From the NCBI GenBank assembly GCA_001897525.1, contig MKTB01000017.1:452869-516868 (forward strand): a DNA stretch of 64,000 bases. Direction: 5' to 3'. Source of the stretch: Bacteroidetes bacterium 43-16 (GTDB lineage: Bacteria; Bacteroidota; Bacteroidia; Chitinophagales; Chitinophagaceae). The position numbers and the translations under genes are program-made. Every line of letters begins with the position of its first letter. The first letter of the stretch is position 1. Below, piece by piece: positions 16,377 through 25,648 of this stretch. Below the pieces are notes generated by a model. That model had not been told where the DNA came from. It saw only the letters and a program-made list of their open reading frames with translations, and ran no database searches.

Positions 16377-17426
16377 ATGCAGGTTACAGCAGCGCAGATC
16401 GCACAGCTCTTAAACGGTACCATAGAGGGAAACCCGGAAGCAATCATCAATACCTTTTCAAAAATTGAAGAAGCTGGCCCCCAATCTTTATGTTTTATTG
16501 CCAATCCTAAATATATACCTTATTTATATAGCTCTCCTGCAGCCGTTGTTGTAGTGGCTAAGGATTTTGTGGCAGAAAAAGCATTTACTACTACCCTGAT
16601 CCGCGTGGAAGACGCTTATGCGGCCTTTGCACAGCTGTTACAGATGTATGAGACCATCACGGGCGCAAAGAAGAAGAAGGGCATAGAAACCCAGTCTTTT
16701 GTAGCAGATACGGCAAAGGTGGATGAAACCGCATATATAGGTGCTTTTAGCTATATCTCTGCCGGGGCGGTGATCGGGAAAAATGTCCAGATCAGTCCTA
16801 ATGTCTTTATCGGGGAGCAGGTAGTGATCGCAGATAATACGGTGATTCATCCGATGGTGAGTATTTATAAAGATTGTAAGGTGGGAGCCAATGTGATCAT
16901 TCACAGCGGCACGGTGATCGGTTCAGATGGTTTTGGCTTCGCGCCAAAAGCAGATGGTACTTATGATAAAGTGCCACAGATCGGCAACGTGATCATTGAA
17001 GATCATGTGGAGATCGGGGCCAATACCTGTATCGACCGGGCGACTATGGGCGCTACGGTTATAAAAGCCGGAGTTAAATTAGATAACCTGTTGCAAATAG
17101 CTCATAATGTGGAGATTGGGTCTAATACGGTGATTGCGGCACAGACCGGGATCTCTGGTTCTACCAAGCTGGGTGCCAATTGTGTGATTGGTGGCCAGGC
17201 AGGTATTGTAGGGCACATCACCCTGGCCAATGGTACTAAGATCAATGCGCAAAGTGGTGTTTCCAAAACCATTAAGCAGGAAGGTACGGCCATCAGTGGC
17301 AGCCCGGCCTTTGATTATAAAAGTGAGGTGAAAAGCCAGATCGTTTTCCGTCAACTGCCCGAAATGCTGGATAGAATAAACAAATTGGAGGCTGAATTGA
17401 AAGCCTTGATAGAAAAAAATAGCTAA
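16377..17426 (+). CDS. lpxD: UDP-3-O-acylglucosamine N-acyltransferase LpxD
   Basis: 349 residues. An N-terminal uridine-binding domain (about 1-100) is followed by a left-handed beta helix of hexapeptide repeats (about 105-310; for example IGKNVQISPNVFIGEQVVI and IIEDHVEIGANTCIDRAT) and a C-terminal helical tail. The catalytic His is expected in LLQIAHNVEIG. It adds the second hydroxyacyl chain to UDP-glucosamine in lipid A synthesis. Starts 21 bases after the HD gene and precedes lpxC/fabZ. Confidence 0.95.
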   Translation: MQVTAAQIAQLLNGTIEGNPEAIINTFSKIEEAGPQSLCFIANPKYIPYLYSSPAAVVVVAKDFVAEKAFTTTLIRVEDAYAAFAQLLQMYETITGAKKKKGIETQSFVADTAKVDETAYIGAFSYISAGAVIGKNVQISPNVFIGEQVVIADNTVIHPMVSIYKDCKVGANVIIHSGTVIGSDGFGFAPKADGTYDKVPQIGNVIIEDHVEIGANTCIDRATMGATVIKAGVKLDNLLQIAHNVEIGSNTVIAAQTGISGSTKLGANCVIGGQAGIVGHITLANGTKINAQSGVSKTIKQEGTAISGSPAFDYKSEVKSQIVFRQLPEMLDRINKLEAELKALIEKNS

Positions 17427-17524
17427 GTTTGCCGTGCTTTTGAACAGGAATACCTGTTTTATGGATACAACATTATCCTCATCAGCATCATTCATTATAT
17501 AAATAATACTAATCATTACAATAA

Positions 17525-18934
17525 ATGATTCAACAGGTTAATCAGACTACATTACAAAATACAGGAAGCCTTTCGGGTATAGGATTACATACCGGGGCAA
17601 AAACTACCATCACCCTGCACCCTGCCGATGCTAATTTCGGCTATCGTTTTAAACGTACCGACCTCGAAGGGGAGCCTATGGTGAAAGCAGATGTGGACTT
17701 CGTTACCGATACTTCAAGGGGAACGACCATTGAGCATAAAGAAGCTAAAGTGAGCACTATTGAGCATTTACTGTCTGCTTTTGTGGGTATGGGTGTAGAT
17801 AATGTATTGATAGAGATTGACGGACCTGAAGTGCCGATTATGGACGGTAGTGCGATGCCTTTCGTTGAGCTGATCGAAGAAATCGGGGTAAAAGAACTGG
17901 AAGCAAAAAAGAACGTATATACCCTGCCCGAGAACCTCCATTATTATGATCCGGTGAAGAATGTGGATATGCTGGCTGTACCGGCAGCGCATTATTCTTT
18001 TACCTCTATGATTGATTTTAATTCCCAGGTATTAGGCACACAGCATATTTCTATCAGTGATCTTTCTGAGTATAAAGCAGAGATCGCTTCCTGCAGGACT
18101 TTCTCTTTCTTACATGAACTGGAATACCTGCTGGACAATAACCTGATCAAGGGCGGAGACCTGAACAATGCTATTGTAGTGGTAGACAAGCCTATCTCTG
18201 ATGATACGCTGACTAAGCTGAAAAAGGCCTTCAATAAAGAGAATATCGACGTTAAGGACGGGGGTATTTTGAATAACCTGGACCTGCGTTATTCTAATGA
18301 ACCTGCCCGCCATAAGTTATTGGATATCGTGGGTGACCTGGCTTTGAGCGGTTACAGCATCAATGCTAAAATCATAGCCCAGAGACCTGGTCATGCCGGG
18401 AATGTGGCCTTTGCCAAGGTGATCAAAGATTATATTAAGAAGAATAAAGCGGCGCTGGAAGCCCCGGTTTATGACCCTAATAAAGAACCGGTCTTCAATA
18501 TTAACGAGATCGAGTCTAAATTGCCGCACCGTTACCCTTTCCTTTTGGTAGACAAGATCATTGAACTCACTGAAAATTATGTGGTAGGGATCAAGAATGT
18601 GACCATGAACGAACCGTTTTTCCAGGGGCACTTCCCTAAGAATCCGGTAATGCCCGGCGTCTTAATAGTAGAATCGCTGGCGCAATGCGGTGGTTTGCTG
18701 GCTTTAAGCATTATGCCGGAAGTACCGGGTGGTTATGATACCTATTTTGTCAAAATAGATAAGGTAAGGTTCAAGCATAAAGTAATGCCCGGTGACACGC
18801 TGATCCTGAAAATGGAATTGATGGCACCGATCCGCAGAGGTTTATGCGAAATGAAAGCAACTGCTTATGTAGGCAATAAAGTAGCCGCAGAGGCTGAATT
18901 AATGGCTCAGGTAACGCCCAGTGCGAATAGATAA
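17525..18934 (+). CDS. lpxC: Bifunctional LpxC / FabZ
   Basis: 469 residues, a fusion found in Bacteroidota. Residues 1-about 310 are UDP-3-O-acyl-N-acetylglucosamine deacetylase (zinc-site segment STIEHLLSAF, MDGSAMPFV, and the C-terminal HKLLDIVGDLAL with zinc ligands). Residues about 325-469 are the 3-hydroxyacyl-ACP dehydratase FabZ (LPHRYPFLLVDKI, then GHFPKNPVMPGVLIVE carrying the catalytic His and Glu). The fusion couples the committed step of lipid A synthesis with fatty-acid elongation, which compete for hydroxymyristoyl-ACP. Between lpxD and lpxA. Confidence 0.96.
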   Translation: MIQQVNQTTLQNTGSLSGIGLHTGAKTTITLHPADANFGYRFKRTDLEGEPMVKADVDFVTDTSRGTTIEHKEAKVSTIEHLLSAFVGMGVDNVLIEIDGPEVPIMDGSAMPFVELIEEIGVKELEAKKNVYTLPENLHYYDPVKNVDMLAVPAAHYSFTSMIDFNSQVLGTQHISISDLSEYKAEIASCRTFSFLHELEYLLDNNLIKGGDLNNAIVVVDKPISDDTLTKLKKAFNKENIDVKDGGILNNLDLRYSNEPARHKLLDIVGDLALSGYSINAKIIAQRPGHAGNVAFAKVIKDYIKKNKAALEAPVYDPNKEPVFNINEIESKLPHRYPFLLVDKIIELTENYVVGIKNVTMNEPFFQGHFPKNPVMPGVLIVESLAQCGGLLALSIMPEVPGGYDTYFVKIDKVRFKHKVMPGDTLILKMELMAPIRRGLCEMKATAYVGNKVAAEAELMAQVTPSANR

Positions 18935-18955
18935 AAATTACATTACAAAGGAACA

Positions 18956-19753
18956 ATGATTCATCCGTTAACCTATATCCATCCTGAGGCTAAGATCGGG
19001 AAAAACGTAAAAATAGACCCCTTCTCTACTATTCATAAAAATGTAGAGATCGGTGATGGCACCTGGATCGCTTCCAATGTGACCATTATGGAGGGGGCCC
19101 GTATCGGTAAAAACTGCAGGATATTTCCCGGGGCAGTGATCTCGGCTATCCCGCAGGACCTTAAGTACCAGGGGGAAGAAACGGTTACCATTATCGGGGA
19201 TAATACTACCATCCGGGAGTGTGTGACCATCAATAAAGGGACCAGTGACCGCGGTATGACGCAGATCGGGAACAATTGCCTGATCATGGCTTACTGTCAC
19301 GTGGCGCATGATTGCATCATCGGGGATAATTGTGTGTTTTCCAACAGTACTACCCTGGCAGGGCACATCACCGTAGGCAGCAATGTCGTACTGGCGGGCC
19401 TGGTAGCGGTACAGCAGTTTGTCAACATCGGTTCTCATGCCTTCGTTACCGGGGGGTCTCTGGTGAGAAAAGATGTACCCCCGTTTGTTAAAGCAGCGCG
19501 TGAGCCGCTTTCCTATGTTGGGGTCAACTCTGTAGGTTTAAAGCGTAAAGGTTATTCTTCGGAGACCATTAATCATGTTATGGATATCTACCGTATACTT
19601 TATGTAAAGGGCTATAATATTGCCAATGCATTGAGTATTATCGAGGCAGAGATCCCGTTCTCAGAAGAAAGGGAACAAATTCTAAAGTTCATCAGAGAGT
19701 CTAAGCACGGCATTATGCGCGGGCTTACTACAGGTACTGCAAATGAAGATTGA
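18956..19753 (+). CDS. lpxA: UDP-N-acetylglucosamine acyltransferase LpxA
   Basis: 265 residues of hexapeptide-repeat beta helix (IGKNVKIDPFSTIHKNVEIG and following) and a C-terminal helical domain. The catalytic His lies in MAYCHVAHDC. It catalyses the first step of lipid A synthesis, O-acylation of UDP-GlcNAc. The last 11 bases overlap the start of the ABC ATPase, showing translational coupling. Confidence 0.95.
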   Translation: MIHPLTYIHPEAKIGKNVKIDPFSTIHKNVEIGDGTWIASNVTIMEGARIGKNCRIFPGAVISAIPQDLKYQGEETVTIIGDNTTIRECVTINKGTSDRGMTQIGNNCLIMAYCHVAHDCIIGDNCVFSNSTTLAGHITVGSNVVLAGLVAVQQFVNIGSHAFVTGGSLVRKDVPPFVKAAREPLSYVGVNSVGLKRKGYSSETINHVMDIYRILYVKGYNIANALSIIEAEIPFSEEREQILKFIRESKHGIMRGLTTGTANED

Positions 19754-20360
19754 GCTACAACAGGTTAGCAAAAGATATATCAGGGACTGGGTCTTTAAAA
19801 ATGTTGGTGCAACATTTGATGGGGCTGGTGTCTATGCCTTACTGGGATCTAATGGTTCTGGTAAATCCACGCTGTTGCGGCTCATAGCCGGTATGCAACA
19901 GATCAGCAGCGGGCAGATCGTATATGAAATTGAAGGGAAAAAAATTGAAGCCGATACCTTGTATCAATGTGTCGGCTTTTGTGCGCCCGCCATGGACGTG
20001 ATCGAAGAGATGACACTTTCTGAATTCCTGCATTTTCATTTTAGTTTTAAAAAAATATTACCCGGCTGGACGGTAGATAAGATCATTACTGCCCTGGAAA
20101 TGGAAGCGGTACGCCATAAGTTTATCCATGATTTCTCTTCCGGGATGAAGCAAAGGGCTAAGCTGGCCCAGGCTTTCTTTTCGGATACTCCTTTTTTATT
20201 GCTGGATGAACCCTGCAGCAACCTCGATCTTAAGGGTGTGGCGATGTACCAGGACTGGCTGCAGCAACTGGGTAAAGACCGCCTGGTCGTAGTGGCTTCT
20301 AATGATGAAAGGGAATATCCCGGTGCTTTGCAGACGATTAGCCTGATTGATTACAAGTAG
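19743..20360 (+). CDS. ABC transporter ATP-binding protein
   Basis: 205 residues, a single ATPase domain with Walker A LLGSNGSGKSTLLR, signature FSSGMKQRAKLAQA and Walker B PFLLLDEPCSNLDLKG. The H-loop is degenerate (VVASNDEREYP in place of a His). No permease gene is adjacent, so its membrane partner is encoded elsewhere or absent. Overlap with lpxA and conserved position in lipid A clusters suggest a role in envelope biogenesis (inference). Confidence 0.88.
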   Translation: MKIELQQVSKRYIRDWVFKNVGATFDGAGVYALLGSNGSGKSTLLRLIAGMQQISSGQIVYEIEGKKIEADTLYQCVGFCAPAMDVIEEMTLSEFLHFHFSFKKILPGWTVDKIITALEMEAVRHKFIHDFSSGMKQRAKLAQAFFSDTPFLLLDEPCSNLDLKGVAMYQDWLQQLGKDRLVVVASNDEREYPGALQTISLIDYK

Positions 20361-20370
20361 TCTTTTTTTA

Positions 20371-20580
20371 ATGGTTAATGGTTAATTATTGGTGATTGGT
20401 GATTGGTGATGGGTGACCACTACCTGTTTTGTTACTTAAAGTAAACTAACCATAAACTACCGCGCTCTGGGTGACACCAGGAAGCTGTCCTGTTGCGCCT
20501 GTCGAAACATGTGCCGTCCTGTCGAAACATATGCCGTCCTGTCGACGGGCGATAGCGAGCGGAGACATCTCTTCCCAATT
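20371..20580 (+). repeat. About 200-bp dispersed repeat, copy A
   Basis: Starts with TGGTTAAT/GGTGATTGG short repeats, then a conserved core from GTAAACTAACCATAAACTAC (20441) to GAGCGGAGACATCTC (about 20572). Contains an internal 21-base duplication around 20510-20540. A second copy follows in tandem and a third lies inverted at 32839-33005. Confidence 0.75.
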
Positions 20581-20775
20581 ATTAATGGTTAATTATTGAT
20601 GGTTAATGATTGGTGGTTGGTGATGGGTGATCACTGCCTGTTTTGTTCTCTAAAGTAAACTAACCATAAACTACCGCGCTCTGGGTGACACCAGTAAGCT
20701 GTCCTGTTGAGCCTGTCGAAACATGTGCCGTCCTGTCGACCGGGCGATAGCGAGCGGAGACATCTCTTCCTAATT
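20581..20775 (+). repeat. About 200-bp dispersed repeat, copy B
   Basis: Tandem copy of the preceding unit, offset 214 bases at its first conserved block (20655). Lacks the internal 21-base duplication. The rest of the interval to purL is a GGTGAT-rich tail and a TAATTTTG -7-like element at 20939-20946. Confidence 0.75.
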
Positions 20776-20982
20776 GTTGATGGTTAATTATCTATGGGTG
20801 ATAGGTGATGAGTGATGGGTGATGGGGTAAGAAAGTTAGGTGTATTTTTATTTCGGACAGGTTTGTCTTAAATTAAATTATCTTTCTTTTGGGGTAATAT
20901 GGGCGACTTTACTGTTTAATTTATCGGTAATAATTCCTTAATTTTGCACCTTAGTTATTATAAGCTTCAATAACAACACATA

Positions 20983-23900
20983 ATGATTCATTTCTTCGTG
21001 AACCCAAAGAACATCGTTTATGGTGTTCAAACTGCACAAAACCTTTCTACAGAAGACTCTCAAAAGCTGAACTGGCTGTTTGGCAAAGCTCAAAAACTCG
21101 ATGATACCACGCTCAACCATTATTATGTGGGACCTCGTGCGGCAATGATCACTCCCTGGAGTACCAATGCGGTAGAGATCACGCAGAATATGGGTATTGA
21201 AGGTATTATCCGTATTGAGGAGTTTGAGCCTGTACCGGCTGATTTTAATGATTTTGACCCGATGATCTCGCAGAAGTATGCTGCGCTGACACAGGAAATG
21301 TACACGATCAACATCAGCCCGGAGCCGGTGCTGGAGATTGATGATATTGCTGCTTATAACAAACAGGAAGGCCTGGCCCTGAGTGGCGAGGAAGTGGCTT
21401 ACCTGGACCAGCTGGCGGTAAAGATTGGCCGTAAGCTGACGGATGCGGAGGTATTCGCTTTTTCGCAGGCTAACTCGGAGCACTGTCGCCACAAGATCTT
21501 CAATGGTACTTTTGTGATCGATGGGGAAACGATGCCGACTTCTTTATTTAAACTGATCAAGAAAACTTCTGAAACGCATCCTAATGATATCGTTTCGGCT
21601 TATAAGGATAATGTGGCTTTCGTGAAAGGACCGAAAGTGACGCAATTTGCGCCTAAGTCTCCGGATAAACCGGATTTTTACGAGGAAAAGGAGTTTGAAT
21701 CGGTATTGTCGCTTAAAGCGGAAACGCATAATTTCCCGACTACGGTAGAGCCTTTTTCGGGCGCTGCAACGGGTTCGGGTGGTGAGATCCGCGACCGCCT
21801 GGCTGGCGGACAAGGTGCTTTGCCCCTGGCTGGAACGGCAATTTATATGACGGCTTATTCGCGCTTGCTGGAAGACCGTCCCTGGGAAAAAGGTATGGAG
21901 GCCCGTCAATGGCTGTACCAGACTCCGATGGATATCCTGATCAAGGCTTCTAATGGTGCTTCTGATTTTGGTAATAAATTCGGGCAGCCTTTGATCACTG
22001 GTTCGGTATTGACCTTTGAACATGAAGAAAATGGCCGTAAGCTGGGTTATGATAAGGTGATCATGCAGGCCGGTGGTGTCGGTTATGGCAAACTGGAGCA
22101 AGCTAAAAAACATACACCGCAGGTGGGCGATAAGATCGTGATCCTGGGTGGTGAGAATTATAGGATTGGTATGGGTGGTGCTGCGGTATCTTCTGCAGAC
22201 ACCGGTGCTTTTGGTTCGGGTATTGAGTTGAACGCGATTCAGCGTTCTAACCCGGAGATGCAGAAGCGTGCGGCTAATGCGATTCGTGGTCTGGTAGAGT
22301 CGGACCATAACCCGATCGTGTCGATCCATGACCATGGTGCGGGCGGACACTTGAACTGTCTGTCGGAACTGGTGGAGGATACGGGCGGACTGATCGACCT
22401 GGATAAATTGCCGGTGGGTGACCCTACTCTTTCTGCCAAAGAAATTATTGGTAATGAATCCCAGGAAAGAATGGGCCTGGTGATCGGTGAAAAAGATATT
22501 GAAACGCTGAAGCGTGTAGCGGACCGTGAGCGTGCGCCTATGTATACGGTGGGTGATGTGACGGGCGATCATCGCTTTACTTTTGAGTCGCAGACGACGA
22601 AGGAAAAGCCGATGGATTATGCGCTGGAAGATTTCTTCGGTTCTTCTCCTAAAACGATTATGAATGATAAGAAAGTGGCTTATAATTATGCAGGGCTTTC
22701 TTATGAGGTGAATAATATCCCGACTTATTTAGAGCAATTATTGCAACTGGAAGCGGTGGCTTGTAAGGACTGGCTGACGAATAAGGTGGACCGTTGTGTG
22801 GGTGGCCGCGTGGCTAAGCAGCAATGTGCCGGACCTTTGCAACTGCCTTTGAATAATGTGGGTGTGATGGCTTTGGATTATAAATCGGGTCAAGGTATTG
22901 CTACTACGGTAGGTCATGCTCCATTGATTGCGCTGGTAGACCCGGCTGCGGGTTCAAGGAATGCGATGGGTGAGGCTTTGTCTAATATAGTGTTTGCACC
23001 GATCAAGGATGGTTTGAAAGGGATTTCTCTTTCTGCCAACTGGATGTGGGCTTGTAATAATGAGGGTGAGGATGCGCGTTTGTATGAAGCGGTACAGGCT
23101 TGTTCTGACTTTGCGATTGCTTTGGGCATCAATATCCCTACGGGTAAAGATTCTCTGTCGATGAAGCAGAAGTACCCGAATGGGGAAAATGTGATCGCTC
23201 CGGGTACGGTGATCATCTCTGCAGGTGGTAACTGTATTGATATTAATAAAGTGGTAGAGCCTGTATTGCAGAAGAATGCCGGTTCGGTATATTATATTAA
23301 TTTGTCTAAGGATGCTTTTAAGCTGGGTGGTTCTTCTTTTGCGCAGATCCAGAATAAGATCGGTGATGAGGTGCCAACGGTGAAGGATGCGGACTATTTT
23401 GCTACAGCTTTCAATACGATCCAGGAGGCGATCAACCAACAGCAGATTGCTGCGGGTCATGATGTGGGTTCCGGAGGTTTGATCACTACGCTTCTGGAAT
23501 TGTGTTTTGCGGATGTGAACCTGGCGGCTGATTATGACCTGAGTGCTTTGGATGAAGTGGATACGGTAAAGGCATTGTTCAATGAGAATATCGCGGTGGT
23601 ATTACAGGCTAAGGAAGATAAGGATTTTGAAAGCCTGTTTACGAATGCCGGTATTGATATTGTGAAGATTGGTACGGTGACAGAAGGGGCTGCTGTAAGT
23701 GTTAAGAATAATGGGGACAGCTTTAGCTTTAATGTTGCGGATACGCGTGATACCTGGTATAAGACTTCTTTCCTTCTGGACCAGAGGCAGTCTAAAAATG
23801 GTATGGCGCAGGAACGTTTTAATAATTATAAACATCAACCATTACACTATACTTTCCCGGCACATTTTGATGGGAAGCGTCCCGTCATGTCGAGCGGAGT

Positions 23901-24666
23901 CGAGACATCTCCTCGTCCTAAAGCGGCCATCATTCGCGAAAAGGGTTCTAACTCGGAGCGTGAAATGGCGAATGCTATGTACCTGGCTGGTTTTGATGTG
24001 AAGGATGTGCATATGACGGACCTGATTTCGGGTCGGGAGACTTTGGAGGATATCCAGTTCATCGGTGCGGTGGGTGGATTCTCCAACTCTGATGTATTGG
24101 GTTCGGCCAAAGGTTGGGCCGGTGCTTTCCTGTATAATGAAAAGGCGAAAAAGGCTTTGGATAACTTTTTTGCCCGTCCGGACACGATGTCGGTGGGTAT
24201 CTGTAACGGTTGCCAGTTGTTTATGGAACTGGAACTGATCAACCCGGATCATACAGAGCATGGAAAGATGCACCATAATATTTCTGGTAAGCATGAATCG
24301 AATTTTGTTTCGGTGAAGGTGCAGGAGAATAACTCCATTATGCTCAAAACCCTTGCTGGTAGTACTTTGGGCGTATGGATCTCGCATGGTGAGGGTAAGT
24401 TCAACCTGCCTGCTGCAGAAAACCAGTATGATATCGTAGCCAAGTATGCTTATGAGGGTTACCCGCATAACCCGAATGGTTCTGATTATAACACGGCGAT
24501 GTTGTGTGATACAACGGGTCGCCACCTGGTGACGATGCCGCATATTGAGCGTTCTATCTTCCAGTGGAACTGGGCGCACTACCCTGCAGATCGTCGTGAC
24601 GAGGTGAGCCCGTGGATCGAAGGCTTTGTGAATGCAAGGAACTGGTGTGTGGAAAACGGAAAGTAA
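20983..24666 (+). CDS. purL: Phosphoribosylformylglycinamidine synthase PurL
   Basis: 1227 residues, the large single-chain type. Order: N-terminal domain, two AIRS-like synthetase halves (SEHCRHKIFNG; AETHNFPTTVEPFSGAATG; HDHGAGGHLNCLSELVE), then a class I glutaminase with nucleophile C1074 in GICNGCQLF and IREKGSNSEREMANAMYLAG at its start. It converts FGAR and glutamine to FGAM in purine synthesis. Residues 967-977 (PVMSSGVETSP), in the linker before the glutaminase, are encoded by a fragment of the dispersed repeat. A diverged copy of the last 25 or so codons follows the stop. A -7-like TAATTTTG lies at 20939-20946. Confidence 0.97.
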   Translation: MIHFFVNPKNIVYGVQTAQNLSTEDSQKLNWLFGKAQKLDDTTLNHYYVGPRAAMITPWSTNAVEITQNMGIEGIIRIEEFEPVPADFNDFDPMISQKYAALTQEMYTINISPEPVLEIDDIAAYNKQEGLALSGEEVAYLDQLAVKIGRKLTDAEVFAFSQANSEHCRHKIFNGTFVIDGETMPTSLFKLIKKTSETHPNDIVSAYKDNVAFVKGPKVTQFAPKSPDKPDFYEEKEFESVLSLKAETHNFPTTVEPFSGAATGSGGEIRDRLAGGQGALPLAGTAIYMTAYSRLLEDRPWEKGMEARQWLYQTPMDILIKASNGASDFGNKFGQPLITGSVLTFEHEENGRKLGYDKVIMQAGGVGYGKLEQAKKHTPQVGDKIVILGGENYRIGMGGAAVSSADTGAFGSGIELNAIQRSNPEMQKRAANAIRGLVESDHNPIVSIHDHGAGGHLNCLSELVEDTGGLIDLDKLPVGDPTLSAKEIIGNESQERMGLVIGEKDIETLKRVADRERAPMYTVGDVTGDHRFTFESQTTKEKPMDYALEDFFGSSPKTIMNDKKVAYNYAGLSYEVNNIPTYLEQLLQLEAVACKDWLTNKVDRCVGGRVAKQQCAGPLQLPLNNVGVMALDYKSGQGIATTVGHAPLIALVDPAAGSRNAMGEALSNIVFAPIKDGLKGISLSANWMWACNNEGEDARLYEAVQACSDFAIALGINIPTGKDSLSMKQKYPNGENVIAPGTVIISAGGNCIDINKVVEPVLQKNAGSVYYINLSKDAFKLGGSSFAQIQNKIGDEVPTVKDADYFATAFNTIQEAINQQQIAAGHDVGSGGLITTLLELCFADVNLAADYDLSALDEVDTVKALFNENIAVVLQAKEDKDFESLFTNAGIDIVKIGTVTEGAAVSVKNNGDSFSFNVADTRDTWYKTSFLLDQRQSKNGMAQERFNNYKHQPLHYTFPAHFDGKRPVMSSGVETSPRPKAAIIREKGSNSEREMANAMYLAGFDVKDVHMTDLISGRETLEDIQFIGAVGGFSNSDVLGSAKGWAGAFLYNEKAKKALDNFFARPDTMSVGICNGCQLFMELELINPDHTEHGKMHHNISGKHESNFVSVKVQENNSIMLKTLAGSTLGVWISHGEGKFNLPAAENQYDIVAKYAYEGYPHNPNGSDYNTAMLCDTTGRHLVTMPHIERSIFQWNWAHYPADRRDEVSPWIEGFVNARNWCVENGK
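23883..23913 (+). repeat. Dispersed-repeat fragment inside purL
   Basis: The 31 bases starting CGTCATGTCGAGCGGAG and ending GAGACATCTCCT match the terminal part of the intergenic 200-bp repeat (best seen in the inverted copy at 32839-32885). They preserve the purL frame and fall in the interdomain linker. Confidence 0.7.
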
Positions 24667-24674
24667 ATCGAAAT

Positions 24675-24708
24675 AAACCTATAAGGTTTCAAAAAACCTT
24701 ATAGGTTT
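24675..24708. repeat. RAYT-type palindrome, copy 1 (purL terminator)
   Basis: Perfect 15-bp arms AAACCTATAAGGTTT / AAACCTTATAGGTTT around a 4-base loop, 9 bases after the purL stop. Likely also acts as a terminator. Five further copies in the window. Confidence 0.85.
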
Positions 24709-24712
24709 TGTG

Positions 24713-24790
24713 GATCGTCGCGATGAGGTGAGCCCTTGGATCGAAGGCTTTGTGAATGCAAGAAACTGGTGTGTGGAAAACGGAAAGTAA
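24713..24790 (+). pseudogene. Duplicated 3' end of purL
   Basis: Repeats the last 78 bases of purL, offset exactly 124 bases, with a few substitutions (for example GTGACGAG to GCGATGAG, AGGAAC to AGAAAC), including the stop codon. The duplication continues through the following palindrome. It has no start of its own and is a remnant. The substitutions are mostly synonymous, hinting at gene conversion or duplication of a formerly functional end. Confidence 0.8.
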
Positions 24791-24798
24791 ATCAAAAT

Positions 24799-24832
24799 AA
24801 ACCTATAAGGTTTCAAAAAACCTTATAGGTTT
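24799..24832. repeat. RAYT-type palindrome, copy 2
   Basis: Same 15-bp arms and 4-base loop as copy 1, at the end of the duplicated purL tail. Confidence 0.85.
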
Positions 24833-24840
24833 GATAAGAG

Positions 24841-24876
24841 CACCCTGCAAGATTATTTTTGCAGGGTGTTTGTTTT
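24841..24876 (+). terminator. Rho-independent terminator
   Basis: CACCCTGCAA and TTGCAGGGTG (24859-24868) pair around 8 bases, followed by TTTGTTTTT. Presumably the original purL terminator, now separated from the gene by the duplication. Confidence 0.75.
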
Positions 24877-24918
24877 TAGATAGGTATTTTCATAATGAAT
24901 TATTTGTAATTTTAAAAT

Positions 24919-25533
24919 ATGAATAATTATCATCTGGCATTGTTACCTGGAGAGACTTATCATTTGTTTTCAAGGGCTATTGGTGGAGAACGACTGTTTT
25001 TATCGGAAGAGCATTATCATTTTTTTCTTAGAAAAATAAAGCAGCATACTTCAGCGGTTTGTGATTTATACTGTTATGCTTTATTACCGAACCATTTCCA
25101 TTTACTGGTTAGCATAAAAGAAAATGAGGTCATTGTTCAGCATTTTAAAGAAATAAAGAAAAGAGCATTTGATGTAATGAAAGATAATCTTCCTGACTTT
25201 ATCATGGAGCGATTCAGTAATTGTTTGAATAGTTATACCAAATCGTTTAATAAAGTAAATGGACGTAAAGGTGCTCTGTTTATGGACTATATGAAGCGGA
25301 GCTTAGTGAGTAAGGAGGCTGACTTTACTAATTTTGTCTGGTACATACATAAAAATGCGGTGCATCATCAATTAGTTAAGTCGGTAGGTGATTGGAAATA
25401 TGATAGTTACCGTTCTTTGTTGAGCGAGGCACCTACGTCATTGCTAAGGGATGAAGTGATCCGTTGGTTTGGTGGAAGGGAAGAATTTATTAAATTCCAT
25501 CAACAGGATGTTGATCCGAAAATAAACCTATAA
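24919..25533 (+). CDS. REP-associated tyrosine transposase (RAYT, Y1/HUH family)
   Basis: 204 residues, single Y1 transposase domain. The HUH metal motif is HFH at residues 59-61 in YALLPNHFHLLVS, and the candidate catalytic tyrosine is Y142 in FVWYIHKNAVHH. This family cuts single-stranded palindromes and is thought to spread REP elements. Palindromes with 15-bp arms lie on both sides (24675, 24799, 25524, 25649), the third overlapping the last codons and stop. The stop TAA is in fact supplied by the palindrome. It is a single-copy domesticated-type gene with no terminal insertion-sequence ends visible. Confidence 0.9.
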   Translation: MNNYHLALLPGETYHLFSRAIGGERLFLSEEHYHFFLRKIKQHTSAVCDLYCYALLPNHFHLLVSIKENEVIVQHFKEIKKRAFDVMKDNLPDFIMERFSNCLNSYTKSFNKVNGRKGALFMDYMKRSLVSKEADFTNFVWYIHKNAVHHQLVKSVGDWKYDSYRSLLSEAPTSLLRDEVIRWFGGREEFIKFHQQDVDPKINL

Positions 25534-25556
25534 GGTTTCAAAAACCTTATAGGTTT
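25524..25556. repeat. RAYT-type palindrome, copy 3
   Basis: AAACCTATAAGGTTT / AAACCTTATAGGTTT with a CAA loop, followed by T. Overlaps the end of the transposase gene and provides its stop codon. Confidence 0.85.
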
Positions 25557-25648
25557 TGTGTTGCCCTGCTGCTTAGCCCTGCCTTTCCATTTAATACTCC
25601 CGGTAGCACCGGCTTCTGAAAAATATGAAAAAAGCCATCTGAACGGTT

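Noticed and set aside
21544-22572. Long minus-strand open frame inside purL (342 codons)
   Set aside because: Antisense shadow of a highly conserved gene; Arg/His-rich composition typical of such shadows.
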